Both the position numbers and the translations under genes were made by a program. Below are positions 11,152-26,100 of a DNA stretch of 64,000 bases, one piece after another. The stretch lies in contig NC_058499.1 of assembly GCF_020382885.2 (NCBI RefSeq), positions 8,045,872-8,109,871 of the forward strand. Reading direction: 5' to 3'. The notes under the pieces were generated by a model. The model was not told where the DNA came from. It saw nothing but the letters and a program-made list of their open reading frames with translations, and searched no databases. This stretch comes from Scatophagus argus (taxonomy: Eukaryota; Chordata; Actinopteri; Scatophagidae). The stretch's first letter is position 1, and each line of letters opens with the position of its first letter.

Positions 11152-14100
11152 ATGGAAAGTGGAAATGGTGATGCCTCGAGTAAAGGTGATGAGCTCATTT
11201 TTCCTCTCGTTAAAGTTACATTTTAAAATCCTCAATAAATCTGCTTTTTCCCCCCCACTGAGGTTGAGATATACACCCTGATGTAGATATATATTTGGAC
11301 GAAAATGGACGCGTGGATTAGGTGTCGTTTGCCACAAACAGTCCCAGGCTTTTATTAACTCCGGAAAACTTTTCTCCAGTTGGAGGCGAAAACGCAGTTA
11401 GTTGTGATTCAGCCACGTTGCTTGTATGTTGTGCTCATGTTTGCGTTTTTGTCTATTTTTAGGTAATTTAGTGCCCGTGTCAACAAGTTGTGATACCTTT
11501 CAAAAGAATATTTTGGCTTCACTTAAAAGTGCGTACTTGTATGAGGAGTCTAAGCAGTGCTTCAGATACAAGTCTGCTGTCTTAATAAAGAATCCGGTAC
11601 TGGAGAACAAGGTCAGTCAAAATCCTGTCCCACATTGTCATTAAACATTAAGCTACCTGAAATGGTATACATATTTTGTAAAATGTTCCATACTTTTCTT
11701 TTATTTTATCATTTAGCCTTCAACAGTGACTGTTTGGAAATTTGACTTATATTTTAGGCTATATCCTTTATATCCGAACACCTGGGCAAAGAATGAAGTG
11801 AAAACATGAAAATAGAAACTGCCCTTTAATACTATGAGAGGAACAGCAAGCATGAAATCGAAACGACACCTTACACTTTTCAAACTTACACTTTTCTTTC
11901 TATTTATTTATCTATTTTTACATCAGTATTGTGCTTTTCGAGCAAAGAAAAGAGAAGCAGGATATTCAGAGGACGAGCTGAAGGAATCCTATGGGTTTTT
12001 GCTGTTTGACGATGTCAACAAGGTAAAGATTTGAAACACTGGCACACACGTGAGGAAATATATGTTCCTACAGTCTTTAGAGCCTGCTGATATTCATCTT
12101 TGTATTTATTTAAAGGCAAATGCACTTGGAGAAACTGGTGTGCTCACAGGAAACAGCACTTGTACAACTCTGGGAGATCCCTCAAATGGTAAATTATTAT
12201 GATTTCAGTATACCTCCACCCCGTACTGCTACTCTGCCAACCAGCAATGAGATCACCTTGACATTTTGTGCAGCTCAGCGATGAACAAACAAGAGGCCAT
12301 ATTTATAGACCGAAAACACCCAGTTAAGATTTCTCTACAAGAATTTCTATCACTTACCTTAGATATACTTGCTGGTAACATGGTAAAATTCAAAGTATTT
12401 TATCCGAAGTTATTACTTTGACTGCCAAATCAATGCCAGCTGTCTCTCCAAAGGAATAATCCATGTTGAGTGTTTGGTGCTCCCCTGCATTTGAAAGTGA
12501 AAGTATGCTGATTGTATCAATCTATACAAATGAAAATGGAAGCATTTCTGTTCTGAAACAGAAACCATAAGATGACGCATGTCAGAATTAGAAACATGTT
12601 GCTGGTCAAAAGACAATAAAGAAAGTATTTAATGTCTGATTTGCTGTGGATTGTAAGCTGGATTTCATTTAAATGTAACACGTTTTTCCTTTGCAACATA
12701 AGATAAAATAATCCTTTATTAGTCCCATAACTGGGAAATTACAAAAATAAGTATGAAATGTTGCCTCTCCAAGTTTTTTTCTGTTATCTCTGTACTCACT
12801 CCAGGCTTTGATAAGTGTGAAAGTTAGTTTAAACATTGGTCATGAAGTTCTTTTTATGGAGCTGTTTTTCTGTGAGCTGTGGTATGAAATCACAGAAGAG
12901 TGGCACATGGAAACAACAGCATGTAATTGAATATAGCACTTGCACAGGATTAATTTGTCTTTTGCTTGCTTTTTGCTTGTTTTGATCTGTTTCAGTTCTT
13001 GGGAAGATTTCAGTGGTATTATCACAGATTTCCTGAAATTCCTTTGCATAACAGCAACATTTATTCTATCATGACTAGTTTAGACATTTGAAAAGGTTAC
13101 CGTGTATTTTCTATACTTTGTTGTAACGTTTACTTTGACAGCATGCTGCTGGTACAAGAGTATAGAAGACATACCGGACCCGCCAAACCAGTTTCTGATT
13201 CTTGTTTTGCCTCGTACATTCAAATTTCCATATCCATATTTCAATTCATTTTTGTTGTACTATTTTATACAATGATAACTTTAGGCCTGAATCACTATTG
13301 ATAATGACTTGATCTTACTATTTTCAAAACTGGTTCTTACTCACTTACAAAAGTGCACTGTTGTAAGACATGTACAGGCCCAGCAATGTTGTCTTTAGTG
13401 AGCAGTAGCACCAAACCCGTTTCTGTCAGCCAGCTCACATTGGCTTCCTGTGAATCAGGCAAACAAAATCCCAAATGTCTTTTATTTAAATCCTTGAATC
13501 AGAATCAGAAAAAAAGCTATTAAAAAATTCCTCACTGAGCTGTATCAGAACCAGTTTTATTCACTATGAAGGTTCTAGCCATAGTGACCATTAAGGTGTT
13601 GCTGGGAAACTACAACCTCTTGCCCAATCAAGTGCTCCATTGTGAGTGCAAGCCCCAGTCTATTCAAACAAAAGCAATATGTGTGTTTACTATCATTTTT
13701 ACGTTGCATTCTTTTTTGGTAAGTGTAGGGTATTTTCCACATTATGGCTCATTGATATAGATGTGGAACATACTTGTTTCAGGTTCATGTTGAGCTGCAG
13801 TGGTTAAGGTCATTTAGACAGTTGTTAATGTGCATATTGTTCAAGTATGACCTTGGTGTTGTGTACCATGTTACCACTTCACAGTAATTAGCTAAGTATT
13901 GTAGTTTTTTATGTTCCTCAAATCTTCCTGTATTTATTTTCTGAACACACATTGAGTGAAAGGTTTTTGTGTTTACTTAGGTGTTTACATATCCATGTAC
14001 TCTGACTGTTTGGATCTAAATCGCTGGTATCATGGGAAATCTGGATACATTGCCATCATCAGGCTGACAAAGGTATTGAAAAAAGAAATTGAAATATTTG

Positions 14101-17100
14101 TCTTAGATGTGCAGCAATTGTGTTTTCATTCATAGGAAATAATAGATATAAAATCAGTGTCCTTTGTTGTTACCAACAGGGTAGAGTTAAAAAGGTTTTA
14201 GAGAATTACACCCAGAATTTCACTACGCCCACTGAGGGGTTTGACTGTCACGTGTCAGAGCAGTTGTCCTCAGTATCTGCGAAAACCAGCTCCTTTCTTG
14301 CATTCGAGAGGACCCAGGTAAGAAGAGGTGATGACTGTGACTAGTGATGAAAATCACACAGCACAGTTTTTTCAGACTCACCATCATGCTTTTATGGAGA
14401 GCTACAAAAGCACAGAAAATATAGGTGCAAGTAAGCTACAGTATTAACATACAACACAGCACTGATTTCACTAAAAGGTTACACTGGTCACTTGTAAAGC
14501 CCAGATATTGTGGTGGTGGTTGTGTGCCTTTCTTATCTGTCTGTGTGTAGATGCATTCTTGTGAGCACAGTATTGTTAAGCAGCTTAGTGCATGAGTACA
14601 TGTTGAGAAGGGGAAATGGAAAGGACTCATGGCAGCTCAAATTCGTCTTGTTTTAATTTTGCAGTATTACATGTATGAGCTGCTAGATGATGGAAGCAAT
14701 GAGACTGATAGGTCTCCCAGTGCTGCCTGTCCTTTTGCCATTGTATCGTTTTCATACACGGATACCAAAGCAACACTTGTAGCACCACAAGAGAAAAGGT
14801 ACTATATCAGTGTTGATACACATGCTTTACCCTGATTGTTATACTATGTACTTGACCAAACATGGTTTGAAACAAATTGGGAAGGTGAAAGTTGTATTGA
14901 TTGTGTCCTGGTTTCTCTTCCCAGTAAGGAGAAAGAACTGGGTAAGTAACATGTAATTTATTCTTACCTCTATAGCTATTTAAATTATGGTAGTGTTTTA
15001 TTTGTCAGTAATTTGTATTCCCATGTTTGATTTATTCAAAATGAACTGTTGTGACTATGCACATAATGATTTTGTTTTAAAAATAATTGTTTTAATTGTT
15101 TTTTTCCCCCCAGTTTGTCATTACATTCCGTGGAGGGGTCAGCTTCAAATAGGCCCCTATTACTATAACGTTGAGCTGAGGACTACAGCAGGGGCCTTGA
15201 TCCCTGCAGAACTGTAAGTTAAATTTACACATATCACATGCAAAGTATTCTTAAATGGTTGATAATTTAGATTATATGACCTATTTTCTGTGATTTTGTC
15301 CTTTTTTTTGTTGTTTTTGTTTTGTTTCATTTAAGGCCTCCGGTGGTGAAAGTTGAGCAAGCCATTTCCATGATAGATCTGAGACAGCTGTTGCCAAAGA
15401 CTGTTTTTGAAACCGGCCTCTCTGGTGAAGGTGTGCTGTTAGAACATGTTAGGAAAATAATCAGTTTTATTGAGCAATAGTTACATTTTCAGTAAATGTT
15501 TCACCATAATTCCTGGAATTATTGAACATATCATTTATGAATTTGACTTTTTTGTTGTTTTCCAGTCTTTCTGGATGGCTTATACTGCAGCCTGTGCGAG
15601 TTGTTTCTTTCTGAGGCAGAACAAACCAGCTCATTCTCTTTGGTTCTAAGGGAGATCAAGGACAAAGATGTTGTGAGTTTCTGTTTATTTATTATTTTTA
15701 ACTCTCCAGAGACTGTAGGGTCCAAGTCATTCATCCCTTGATAATGATATCCATCACAATTTATCAGAGCCCAAAGTGGTGATTTATAGTCATTATTTTG
15801 CAAATAGTCAGAAATGTGTAGTCAATTTGTTCCAGTGTTGGAAATTTCCAACGCATTATAAAAGTTACATTTTTAGATTAGTTTACAGTGCATAATTATA
15901 TGTAAAAATTTACTTGTTTTTTAACGTCCAAAATCCATACCTAATAAAATCGTTAATTTTTGTACAGGCTCTTACGGTTCTGCTGAACGATGGTGGTTTT
16001 CTTATCCTGTTGCACTCCTGCAATTTTCTCACATTTGATGGTAAGATAAGAAAGTGATGACAGAGTACTATGTTGTCAGTTTCACAACAAAACTTGCTGA
16101 ACTCTGTCTTCTTTTCAACCACAATTCAGATCAGCCACATATCTTTGTTTTTTATAGGTACTGGATCCAGTGCAACTGAGGTTTTGCAAGGCATTTTTGT
16201 GTTTCCAGACTCACGAGTTATACGAAGAGGTGATTACAGCATGCATTTAACTGTCTTTTCACTTGAAAAATTTCTCACCTTACATAAATCAACATTTGCA
16301 CAGCTCAGTGGTGCTTCTAGTTTGTGCTTGTCTAGCATTAATGACATCATGCGAATGCAAAATAAGAGATTAAACAAATTCTCTTTCACAATTTATCACA
16401 GACACAAAACTTGGACAGAGAAAGCCTGGCATTTCATCTGAAATCCTGCGGGTTTTACCAATACTAAGTTATGCAGAGGGTGAAGTTGAAAAAAAAACAA
16501 CTGACCCATGTGAAGAACTGTGTGAAGTACTTGTGCAGCATATGCAAAATTATGCAGCACTGATAAGTCCTGGGTTGGCATTAAGCCCCACTAGGGATTT
16601 AAGCATTTTTCCAGATCAGTATGATGTGCCAGATGCCCACAAGCACCTCTACACATCCCCAGAGTGGACTAACAGGGCGTGGCAGAATGTCAGGTCATAC
16701 CTGAGCAAACCAGTCTCTTTTCAACTGCCAGTATCCAAGGCTTCAGAAATCCTGTCAGCTGGACAAGAGGAGCGAATAGAAGATCTTGATGATGATGTCT
16801 ACTTCTGTCTGTCCTCTCCTGAAGAGGCATCAACCAGTCATGTTAGCAATGCATCAGAAGATGAGTTGACTCGAGAGAAACCTGCTGTAAATGTTGAGAC
16901 GTCTATGGACAGTTGTATGAGAAGTGCTGAAGCACAAATTGACTTAACAGATATGCCTCAACATGTTGTATCCGAGGATTTGCAACCTGTTATAAAAGAC
17001 ACTGAAATACTTGACCAGACTTTGCTGATCAAAACTGATAATATGGAGACAACAAATCTCGTGACTCCCACTACATCAGATGACCTTCCCACAGAGCTTA

Positions 17101-20100
17101 TAGTCAGCATCACTTCGGCAGAGCAAACTGTCAACAATGCAAGTGTGATCAGTACTGAGTCTGCAACAAAACAGAATGACTTTCAGCCTTCTGGTTTTTC
17201 AACAGCCAAATTACAAACATCTGGAGTGAACTCTCTGGATGATGAGACTGTTACAACCAAAAAGGCTTTTGAATGCCCTGAGCTCACCAATCTAACACAA
17301 ACAAAACGTAAGAAACTACACAGGGGACTTCCCAAAGGTCAGAAACGTGTCTCCACTGAGACCCAGAATTTACAAACAGTCAAAATACAAATGGAAGATG
17401 ACAACTTGAAGAATCATACGCAAGACCGGGCCAAAGAGTCATCAGAATGCTCACAGTTGAGTAATCCTTCAAACATTGATTGGAGGAAAGTGCGAAGGCG
17501 AAAGCGCAAATTTGGAAAGCTGTCAACAAAAAATAAAAAAGTGAAATCTGCTACTGTTGGTTTGGCAGTAGCAAAGGAGAAAAAAACAAACCCTGGACAG
17601 CAGAGCTTTGACAGCACCATTTTGAAAGAACTTGAAGCTTTTCCTCTGAGAAAGAAAATGGAGCGGTGGGACTTGAAGCCGGCTATCAGTGAATGTGGGA
17701 GAATCTTGGTTCCTTATGGCTCTGTAGATAATGTTGATCGGATTAAGACTTTAAAGGATGATGTTCAATCAACAAATAAAGAAAAAATGTTGATTGATGC
17801 CTCTGTGAACACTCAAAACACAGATGAAATGGAGCAAGAGTCTAGCATTGCCTCAGAGACAGCAGGGAACAAAACAGAGGCCACAAAAAGTAAGGGTGAA
17901 GGGAACCATCCTCAGAACATTTTTGTCGATCATGTTAATCCTGAAGACAGCATAGAGAGACAGTCAGATGATGGCAGTGGTTCATTACCTTTGAATCCAG
18001 AGAGCAATGAGCATTCTTCAGAGTATAATGGAAAAGACACTCCTCCCTTAAAAACGGTTCAAGAAAAACACACTGATACCACCTCCCCAGAAAACCGTGC
18101 AACAAAGGGTGAAATTCTCTTGAATAAGCTAAAATCAGTTCTTCTAAGGGGAAAGAGAAAAGCAGGCATTCTTGTGACAGAGAAAACAACTGGTATTGTC
18201 CAAGACACTGAGCCTCGATTCAAGAAAACAACTGATATTGTCCAAGACACTGAGCCTTGTTTCAAGAAAGGCAAAGTTGACTTGGACCCTGAGATGCTGA
18301 AGAGTAATGACTCAATTACTTGTGTCCAGGATGCCAATTTAGGTGTCAAGGAAGTTTCAGAGATGATTTCAGTTGACCCTCTTTTTGCACTTGCCCTAGG
18401 CCTGACCCCTAAAGAGACAGCAAATAAGATACATAAATTTGGGGATCAGGATAGTCTTCATGGTAAAGAGTTATCAGAGTCACAAGAGCAAACCATTGTG
18501 GACAAACAACCTGAAATCATACAAAGGCCTCTATCAATTTTTCCAAGACGGGGAAGGATTAAAACACTCAAAAAGCACCAAGGCATCTCAGCAGAAAATG
18601 TTAAAAAGAAATGTAAGTCATATTTCATATTATCTGAGATTTGGAATGCTTGATTTGTGTGTAATATGTGGAATCTCTTGAGCATTGTGCATGACTTTGA
18701 ACCTGACTAACTCTTTACTTGGCTCTGTCTCTTAATCAACTGTCTGCAGCATGCTGTCACTGCTATTTGCTTTTGCTCTTCTCTTGCTAGTGCTAAATTT
18801 TTGCCAGTCCTGCGCATCTGCATGCAAAACTAGTGTTATTGGCTTATAAATAAAACAGTCCCATTGCTTGAATCAAGGGCATAGTTTCCATGTTGGTGAT
18901 AAGTTCCTAAAAGCAATACATTAGTATATTTCAAATGCTTTCAATGTGCTACGTTTTATTTTCATGCAGTTTCTCTTTTCTCTCCTCTGTTTTGTCTTCA
19001 CAGGGTGGTTACATTTTCAAACCCCAGCTTGTTTTGCCAGTGAAAAACTCAAATACAAAGAGTGTAATAGTGATAATTCTGTCAGCAAGACAAAAAGTAG
19101 CAGTGCTTGCCCACCCACAGACGCTTTGAACTTGCTTGCCGACTTGGCACTCAGTGCCAGTAGTGACCAGGTTCCACCACAACCAGACCCAGCACAAGGG
19201 ACAAGTTTGAAGGAGTGTGACCTAAGAAAAGATGCACCCAGTGCTGAACAAGAGTCAGTTCTTCATGCTCTACTTAGAGAGCGTGCTGCTATACCCATTC
19301 AGCCTCTTGAGTCTCCTTCACCCAGCCATCTTGTGGGGGGCAGTGAATTGGTTGCTTTGATATCTAAAGAACATGCTTACTCATTGCCCCCGTCTTCCTC
19401 TCTACTGTTGGATTTGTCAGGTACACCCTTCCAGGTATCCCCATTAAGTGGTTCTACCAGACTGCTGCACCATCACCAGACAATGTATAGTGATGGAATT
19501 AAAACACTACACCATACTGTCAATCAAGAAGACAGAAGTGATCACAACCACAGGACCCAAGAACACGTGAAAAAACACATGATGCACAGAAGAAAGTTCA
19601 GGCACTCCCGTACTTTTGTTAATAAGGATGGATCTGTCCAAGTTACAAAGCAATGGAAAGAAAACTACGACTTTAGTCTAGACAGCAAGTTTACAAGTGA
19701 CCCTAAATATAGATCTATCATCCGAGCCTTGCATGGGTATGTATATTCTGTTGGTTATTTATAAAAGAAATCTCAACATAAAAGTTGAAAATTTCCATGT
19801 TGTACCTGTTTCTAGTTGTAGTAATGTCTAGTTGAAAAATGTAGACACTATGCAGTAAAGCTGACTTTTAGTTGATTGATTGTAGATGATGATCATCAAG
19901 TATTCAGCTAACCTTTGTTCATTTCACACCTTCGACAGGCCATGGGACTTCTCCACTCGAGATACCAATGAAGAGTTACAGCTCATTGTTCACATGTGGA
20001 TAGGTCTGTTCTACAGCCGGTCAACAGCCAGGTTCTTCCATTTTGATTCAAACTGTACAAACCCATGTTCAGAGGACAGTGATTCTTCGGGAATGGCCAG

Positions 20101-23100
20101 TGGAGTGATGACAGCCCCAGCTCAATGTGAGCTCAAGGCCAATTCATTTGCTCCTCACTTGAATGAGACGGATACTTCAGAGACTTTGACATCAAAAGCT
20201 TTGGACCTCAGCAAAAAAGATAACCCTGTCTTGGATCAAGGATCTGTGATTTTGGACTTGTCACTGAAAAACACCAGTGTAGAGATTGTCCCTTCAGATC
20301 CACAAGTGAAACAAAAAGAAACTTCTGTGTCTGGTGAACAGAAGGATGCTATTGAAACATTGAACACACTCGAGTCATCTGTGGGACTACAGAAGGCAAG
20401 TCAATTTTTGATTCAAATATTGACATTATTATGCTAAGTATAAATTATTGCGTATTCAGTGTTTTTGTCATCATTTTCACAAGGCCTTTAACTTACAGAG
20501 CAATGTAGCAACTGACTTCTTGCATTTTAAGGGACTACTTATAAAGAACTGTTGAAGAAGCATTTCATGTAATGATTGGTGTCATTTATTGATTGCTGTC
20601 ACGATGTTAAGAGAATTTCAGCAAATATAACAAAAATACTTTGTTCTAAAAAAAAATTCATCTTAAATTCATCTTAAATCTAAATGTCTTCTGGAGGTCG
20701 TCTGATGAGGTGTATGAGAAGGAACGTCTTCTAATATGAATTTATATTAGTGCACAGAAATGCAGGTGATTTTAAAGGCAAAATGGGTACTTTCTTTGGT
20801 TTGGCATATGTACTTGAGATTTTTGTGGCTTCTAGTTTATTTATTACATCTCTGACCTCCTTATTTATGATGTACCTGCATGTCCAGCAGAAACACCATT
20901 GTTTGAATTGATGGTGCATCAGTGGCAAAGGTGACATGGAAGATAAAATCTTCAAAACATTCAAAGACAAAATAACATACTGTTCTCCCTCTCTCTCTTT
21001 TTCAGTGTTCCAGAAAAAGTGTACACACCACAGAAAATATCAGTGAATGGACTGATGTCAGAAGCACAAATGAAAGGACTTGTTTCCCTTTCCAAACAGC
21101 TGGTTGTCTGGAGAACACTGATGTACCATATTTTAAAGGTGGTGGAACTTTTACGTCTGTAAAAGAGATGGAAAGTGTATCTGACCAGCAAAATCATCCA
21201 ACTGCCTCAGGAATTGGCCATGTGTTACATGGATGCGACAATGAGAAGACAGACATGAAAAATGGCATTGAAAATTCAGAAGCTACAGAGATGTGTTCAG
21301 TGCAAAAACAGGAAGGGGATTCATCCAAATCTATGACAGATCAAGAGGTAGACGGCCCCAAAAAAGCAGATGATGTGGTTCTTGCAACCGAGCATGATGA
21401 AAGTGAACTCAAAGATGTGGAAAACTGGAAAGTGAAAGAAAAGCCATACCAAGAGGGCGATATGCAACTTTCTCTAAAAATTATTTGCACAGGCAGTGAT
21501 TCAACAAACAAAGAGTCAGGTATAGTCTGCAATGGAAATCTTTTGGAAAACGAGAAGCAGTTATCTAGGGAGGAACCTACAGCAGTCTCAGCAGGCAAAG
21601 CTGAAAGTGTTACTGAACCTGTGGGTTGTTGTGCAGTGCATGAAGATAAAGTAATTGAAAATGATCACTCTGGAAAAGAAGATGGGCTAGATGAGAAAAA
21701 TCCTGCCATTTCAGACATGGAAGCTGACAGTGATTTGAATGCACAGCCATTACCTGTGATGCATGATGGCTCAGACTCAGTAAAGAAGGATTGCTTCACA
21801 GATTGTAACCGCCAAATACAATTGGAAGAGCAACAGCCTCAAGCAGACAACAAAGATGATGCCTGCTATGATTTGCAGTTGAGAAATGGCAGTGTTTTGA
21901 TAGATGAATATTCCATATCAGAAAAAGCTCCTCACACCCTATCAGATAAGGAGCCTACTGATGATGAACCTGCAGTTCAAGAAAGTTCAGAAAGTGATAT
22001 TTGTTTGGCAAAGTTGCATGATCAATCATTACCTGTGTGTGATAGGCCAGACTCAGTAACCAATTGCATCACAGAGTGTAATGCCCAAGCACCACTGAAC
22101 AAGAAGCCACCTCAAGGAGATGAGCAAGAAGATGCCTGCCATGATTGGCAGACCCTCAACTGCAAATCAAAACTATGTGCAAATGGCTTTGCATTAACAA
22201 ATGAACATGCCATATCAGAAGATGCTCCTCAAGCTCCATTGGAAAGAGGCCCAATTTATAGTGAGCCTGTAGTTGAGGAAAATTCAGAAAAATATATTTG
22301 TTTGGTACAGGTGGCACATTCTCAGAAGGTAGCGTCACCCATCTCTGATGAGAGCTCCTGCTTATTACATGGGTCTTCTGCAGAAGTGTCTATTCCCCCA
22401 GCAAATGACAGTGTTGGAACAGAAAGCCAGAACAAAGTAATGCTTAAATTAAATCCAAATAGTGATGATCATGAACATCGGGATACGAAATCAGTTGAGG
22501 GAGAGCAAAATGTTGATAACATAACTCAACAGTCTCATTTACCTCAGTGGGAGAGGATAACAAAGTGTAAAACTGAGGTGGCATTGAGAAAAGAAACAGA
22601 TCTCAATAGTGACAAAACAAATGAGGGACTGGAAAAGGCTCACAGTCGGGTTGTAATTCCATTCATTGGAATAGACATCTCTGGAGAAGATACAATAGAA
22701 CCAGAAGAAGCTGAAGACCAGAAAGAACTGTCATTTGTCAGTGAAGCTACTTGCCCCAAACCTGCCTTGTGCAGTTCATCTGGAATGTACAATATAAAGG
22801 CAGAACTGCCCGCTAGCAAAATGTCACCATCACTTCTTAATGTACGCGAAACCAATGAGCCAGAGGTCTTACAACATGAGTCGAACAGCCGGTGCCCTAC
22901 CCCAACTATGGATGAGGAACCATATCAGTATATCACCTGTTATGGCCCGAATAGTAGTAGTAGTAATAGTAGTAGTTCTTTCTTCAGTGGTAGTGAAACC
23001 TGCAAAAATGTGGCTCTAAATTGTCTTAGCAGAAGCTCAACATTAATGAAGGATAAGATGCCCCTTGAGCAAAAACTAAAGTCTACAGTAAACAGCAATC

Positions 23101-26100
23101 CCAACCCTCATGCTCTTCCCCCCAATCTTGAACAAAGAAGTTTAGGAGTTCAACACAGTATAGATAAGTTGCTCTCCAAGTCAAACCCCACTAACGGATT
23201 CAGCCATCTCAAAACAACTGATATGAAACACCCTCTTGATCAGACAAATAAACTACAGGGAACCTCCATAGGACAAGAACGTTTTCATCCCTACAGATTC
23301 TTTTCCTCTACTGAGTGTTCGCAGGCTTTTAAACTAAACATCGACCAAGATGGACACAAAACAGCATTACAGACCAATTTATGTCATGAACCACGAACAT
23401 ACACTCAGCGTCCTGTCATGGCTGTGAAACCATCTAAGAGTGATGAGATTCATGCAGATTGCAGTGCTAAAAACAGAGAAATTGAAAACTTTGTAATGTC
23501 AAAGTTTTCCAGAAATAACCCAACTAAAACATCCTTACTCACATGCACCGCACCAGCTTCTATGATCTTTGAGAAAAAGACAGAAAGTCCGAAGGGAAAT
23601 TCTGCAGCACTACATGATGATAAACAAGAGGCCAGTGACTCCAGGAATCCTTCATCATCATTTCCTGTGCAGTCTTTTCAGTCTCAGAAATCTTCCTCCA
23701 GTCTTGCTGATGGAAACCAAAGCTTTGTGACAAATAGTTTGATTGAGAAAGTTGGGCAAACAACTAAAGAGAGCTTTGAGATTGATCAGAAAGACTCCTC
23801 AGATGCTTCAACTTCAGCTGCGTGTTACAAAGATGACAGTCTCTTTCAGGGACCTCAAAGCTCACTCACATGTACAGTTTTCAACAGAAGCCAGAAGAGA
23901 TCGGAGTCTTTTCTGGAGCAGATTTCCAAGAGGTGCCTACAAGATGACCTCACTGAGGCATTAATGGAACAGGAGTGCCTTATTTTCTCAGAACAAATGA
24001 AACAGCTTTTGAAAAGGAGTAAAAAGGGACCCATCCACCATACAGATGCACAACACAAACTGAATTTGTCTGGTTCCAATCCTATGATTGTGCGCTTTTC
24101 CCTTCTAGAGGAGCAGGAGGATTCACTGGAACCTTTTGATGCACCGTCACTTGTTGGACAGAAAATCAAGGTAGACATGTCTGACAGGAAAGACCTGGCA
24201 GACACGACAGAGGAAGAAAATACTTTGTTTCCTCAAAAAATATCTGAAGGAAAAGGCAACCCAGTAGAACATGCTGGAATATCAGGTGTGACTGCAGAAT
24301 GTGCCAGACAGTACACTGCAATGATGGATGATGTTTGTGCTGTCAGAAAGTTCCCATCTAAACTCAAGAACTTCAGAATGGATAGAGGTTACACAAAGAC
24401 TGAACCATGTAACCATTTTGACTTCTGTGATCAAATGAAGAGAGAGGTGGATGAGAGTTTCCGCAGTAATCTGAATTCAGTTGTGAAGAAGTCCTGCAAA
24501 ATGAAGTACAGATTTTACATATTAGTGACATCAGATGATGCCTTCTTTGAGGAAACAAAGGTAAGATAAATTTTCAACTAATTTCCAGTGCGATATTCTA
24601 TAATCTGTATATCATCTATACTCTCTGTAACCTGAGATTCTAAATTAATCAAAGCAGTATGCCACCAAAGGTGTATTTCTTTTACAGTCTTAATACTCAT
24701 CGCCTCTACAGAAGGAGCCAGAACAAATTTGTTCCTTGATGTATTGGAGGTTTGGTGGTCAACTTAGTCTCACTAAAAGTTTTTACAGAGGAAATAATTA
24801 TCATCATACACAAGTATTATCATACTATACATGCAGAATAATTACTAATTAGTAATAGTTTCCTCAAAATGTAGTTAAACACATCCCACTCCTCAGCTTT
24901 CACATCTGGTCAGATACTGGATTGATGACACTATTCTTGAGTGCCTGCCTTGAAACTGTGCTGATTGTTTAGATCTTCTGAGCATCCCAAGTTTTTGAAT
25001 TTGTAGCTTCCTTGCAGCAATATTCATTCAAAGAAGTGTAGTCCACCACAAACTCATTGTCTTTTGATGATATTCAGTGTCACTGAAGGGAAGACAATAT
25101 GCTGAAATTGTAGAAATTACTCACTCACAATCATGCATGTCAGTATATCGATAGCTTCCATTTTGACAAAAAAAACATGTCATGATTTGATTCCTTTAAA
25201 ATCCTATTAAAGTGTTCTGAACAGACATGGATGTAACCACAGGTCTTGACCAGTTGGCGGATTCATTTACATCTTGACATCTGTTTTGAAGTGTTTCACA
25301 TCCAAGATACACAAAAAAATTAAAGACGTTATAAGCCAGAAACTCACTACTCACTGCATAATCAAGATTGACACCTTTCCTGACATCATCTTGCAACATA
25401 ATGTAATGTGTCTTATTGAATGTACTGTCCCACCATATTTATTATACCGGTTATTGAGGTGTTTTTGATATCAAGAGGAGACATAACCATCAAGGGGATG
25501 CTGAGTTCAAGGATATCGGTGTCAAAGCAGTATAATACTTGCTAATGGAAAATTTTAAATTTTAAAGTTTGGATAATTTCTTCTTGATCTCTCAAAAGGC
25601 ACAGTTAGAGGCAGAGGGCCATACTGCTGTACAGCCGTCTGAATTCTTCCTTGGTGAGGATAGTTCTTCGTCTCTGCTCATCGTCCTCAGGAATGAAGAC
25701 ATTGCAGAGCACATTTGTGAGGTAACTGGTGAAAATTATTCTGACAAGATCTTTGCAATAGGTTACCGTGAATTAACGGCTGCCCTATGCTGTCTCAGGT
25801 CCCACATTTGCTGAAGCTTAAGAAGTCACCAGGTGTGCAGTTCGCTGGAATTGATGAACCAGATGATGTTGTGAATCTCACTCATCAGGAGCTTTTCATA
25901 AGGGGTGGTTTCTTCATGTTCGACAGAGTAGTGCTGGAGTCCCTCAGCCTTTGTATGTAATCTTTTAACCGTTGTTTGTGGTCTTCTCATGTAAGCAGGC
26001 AGTTCAACTGAACTCAGTATAACTCATGATGTCACCTTCATATCAATTTAAGGCAACCTGAAAAAAATGGCAGAAATTTTGCAAGACCTAAGCAGAACAG

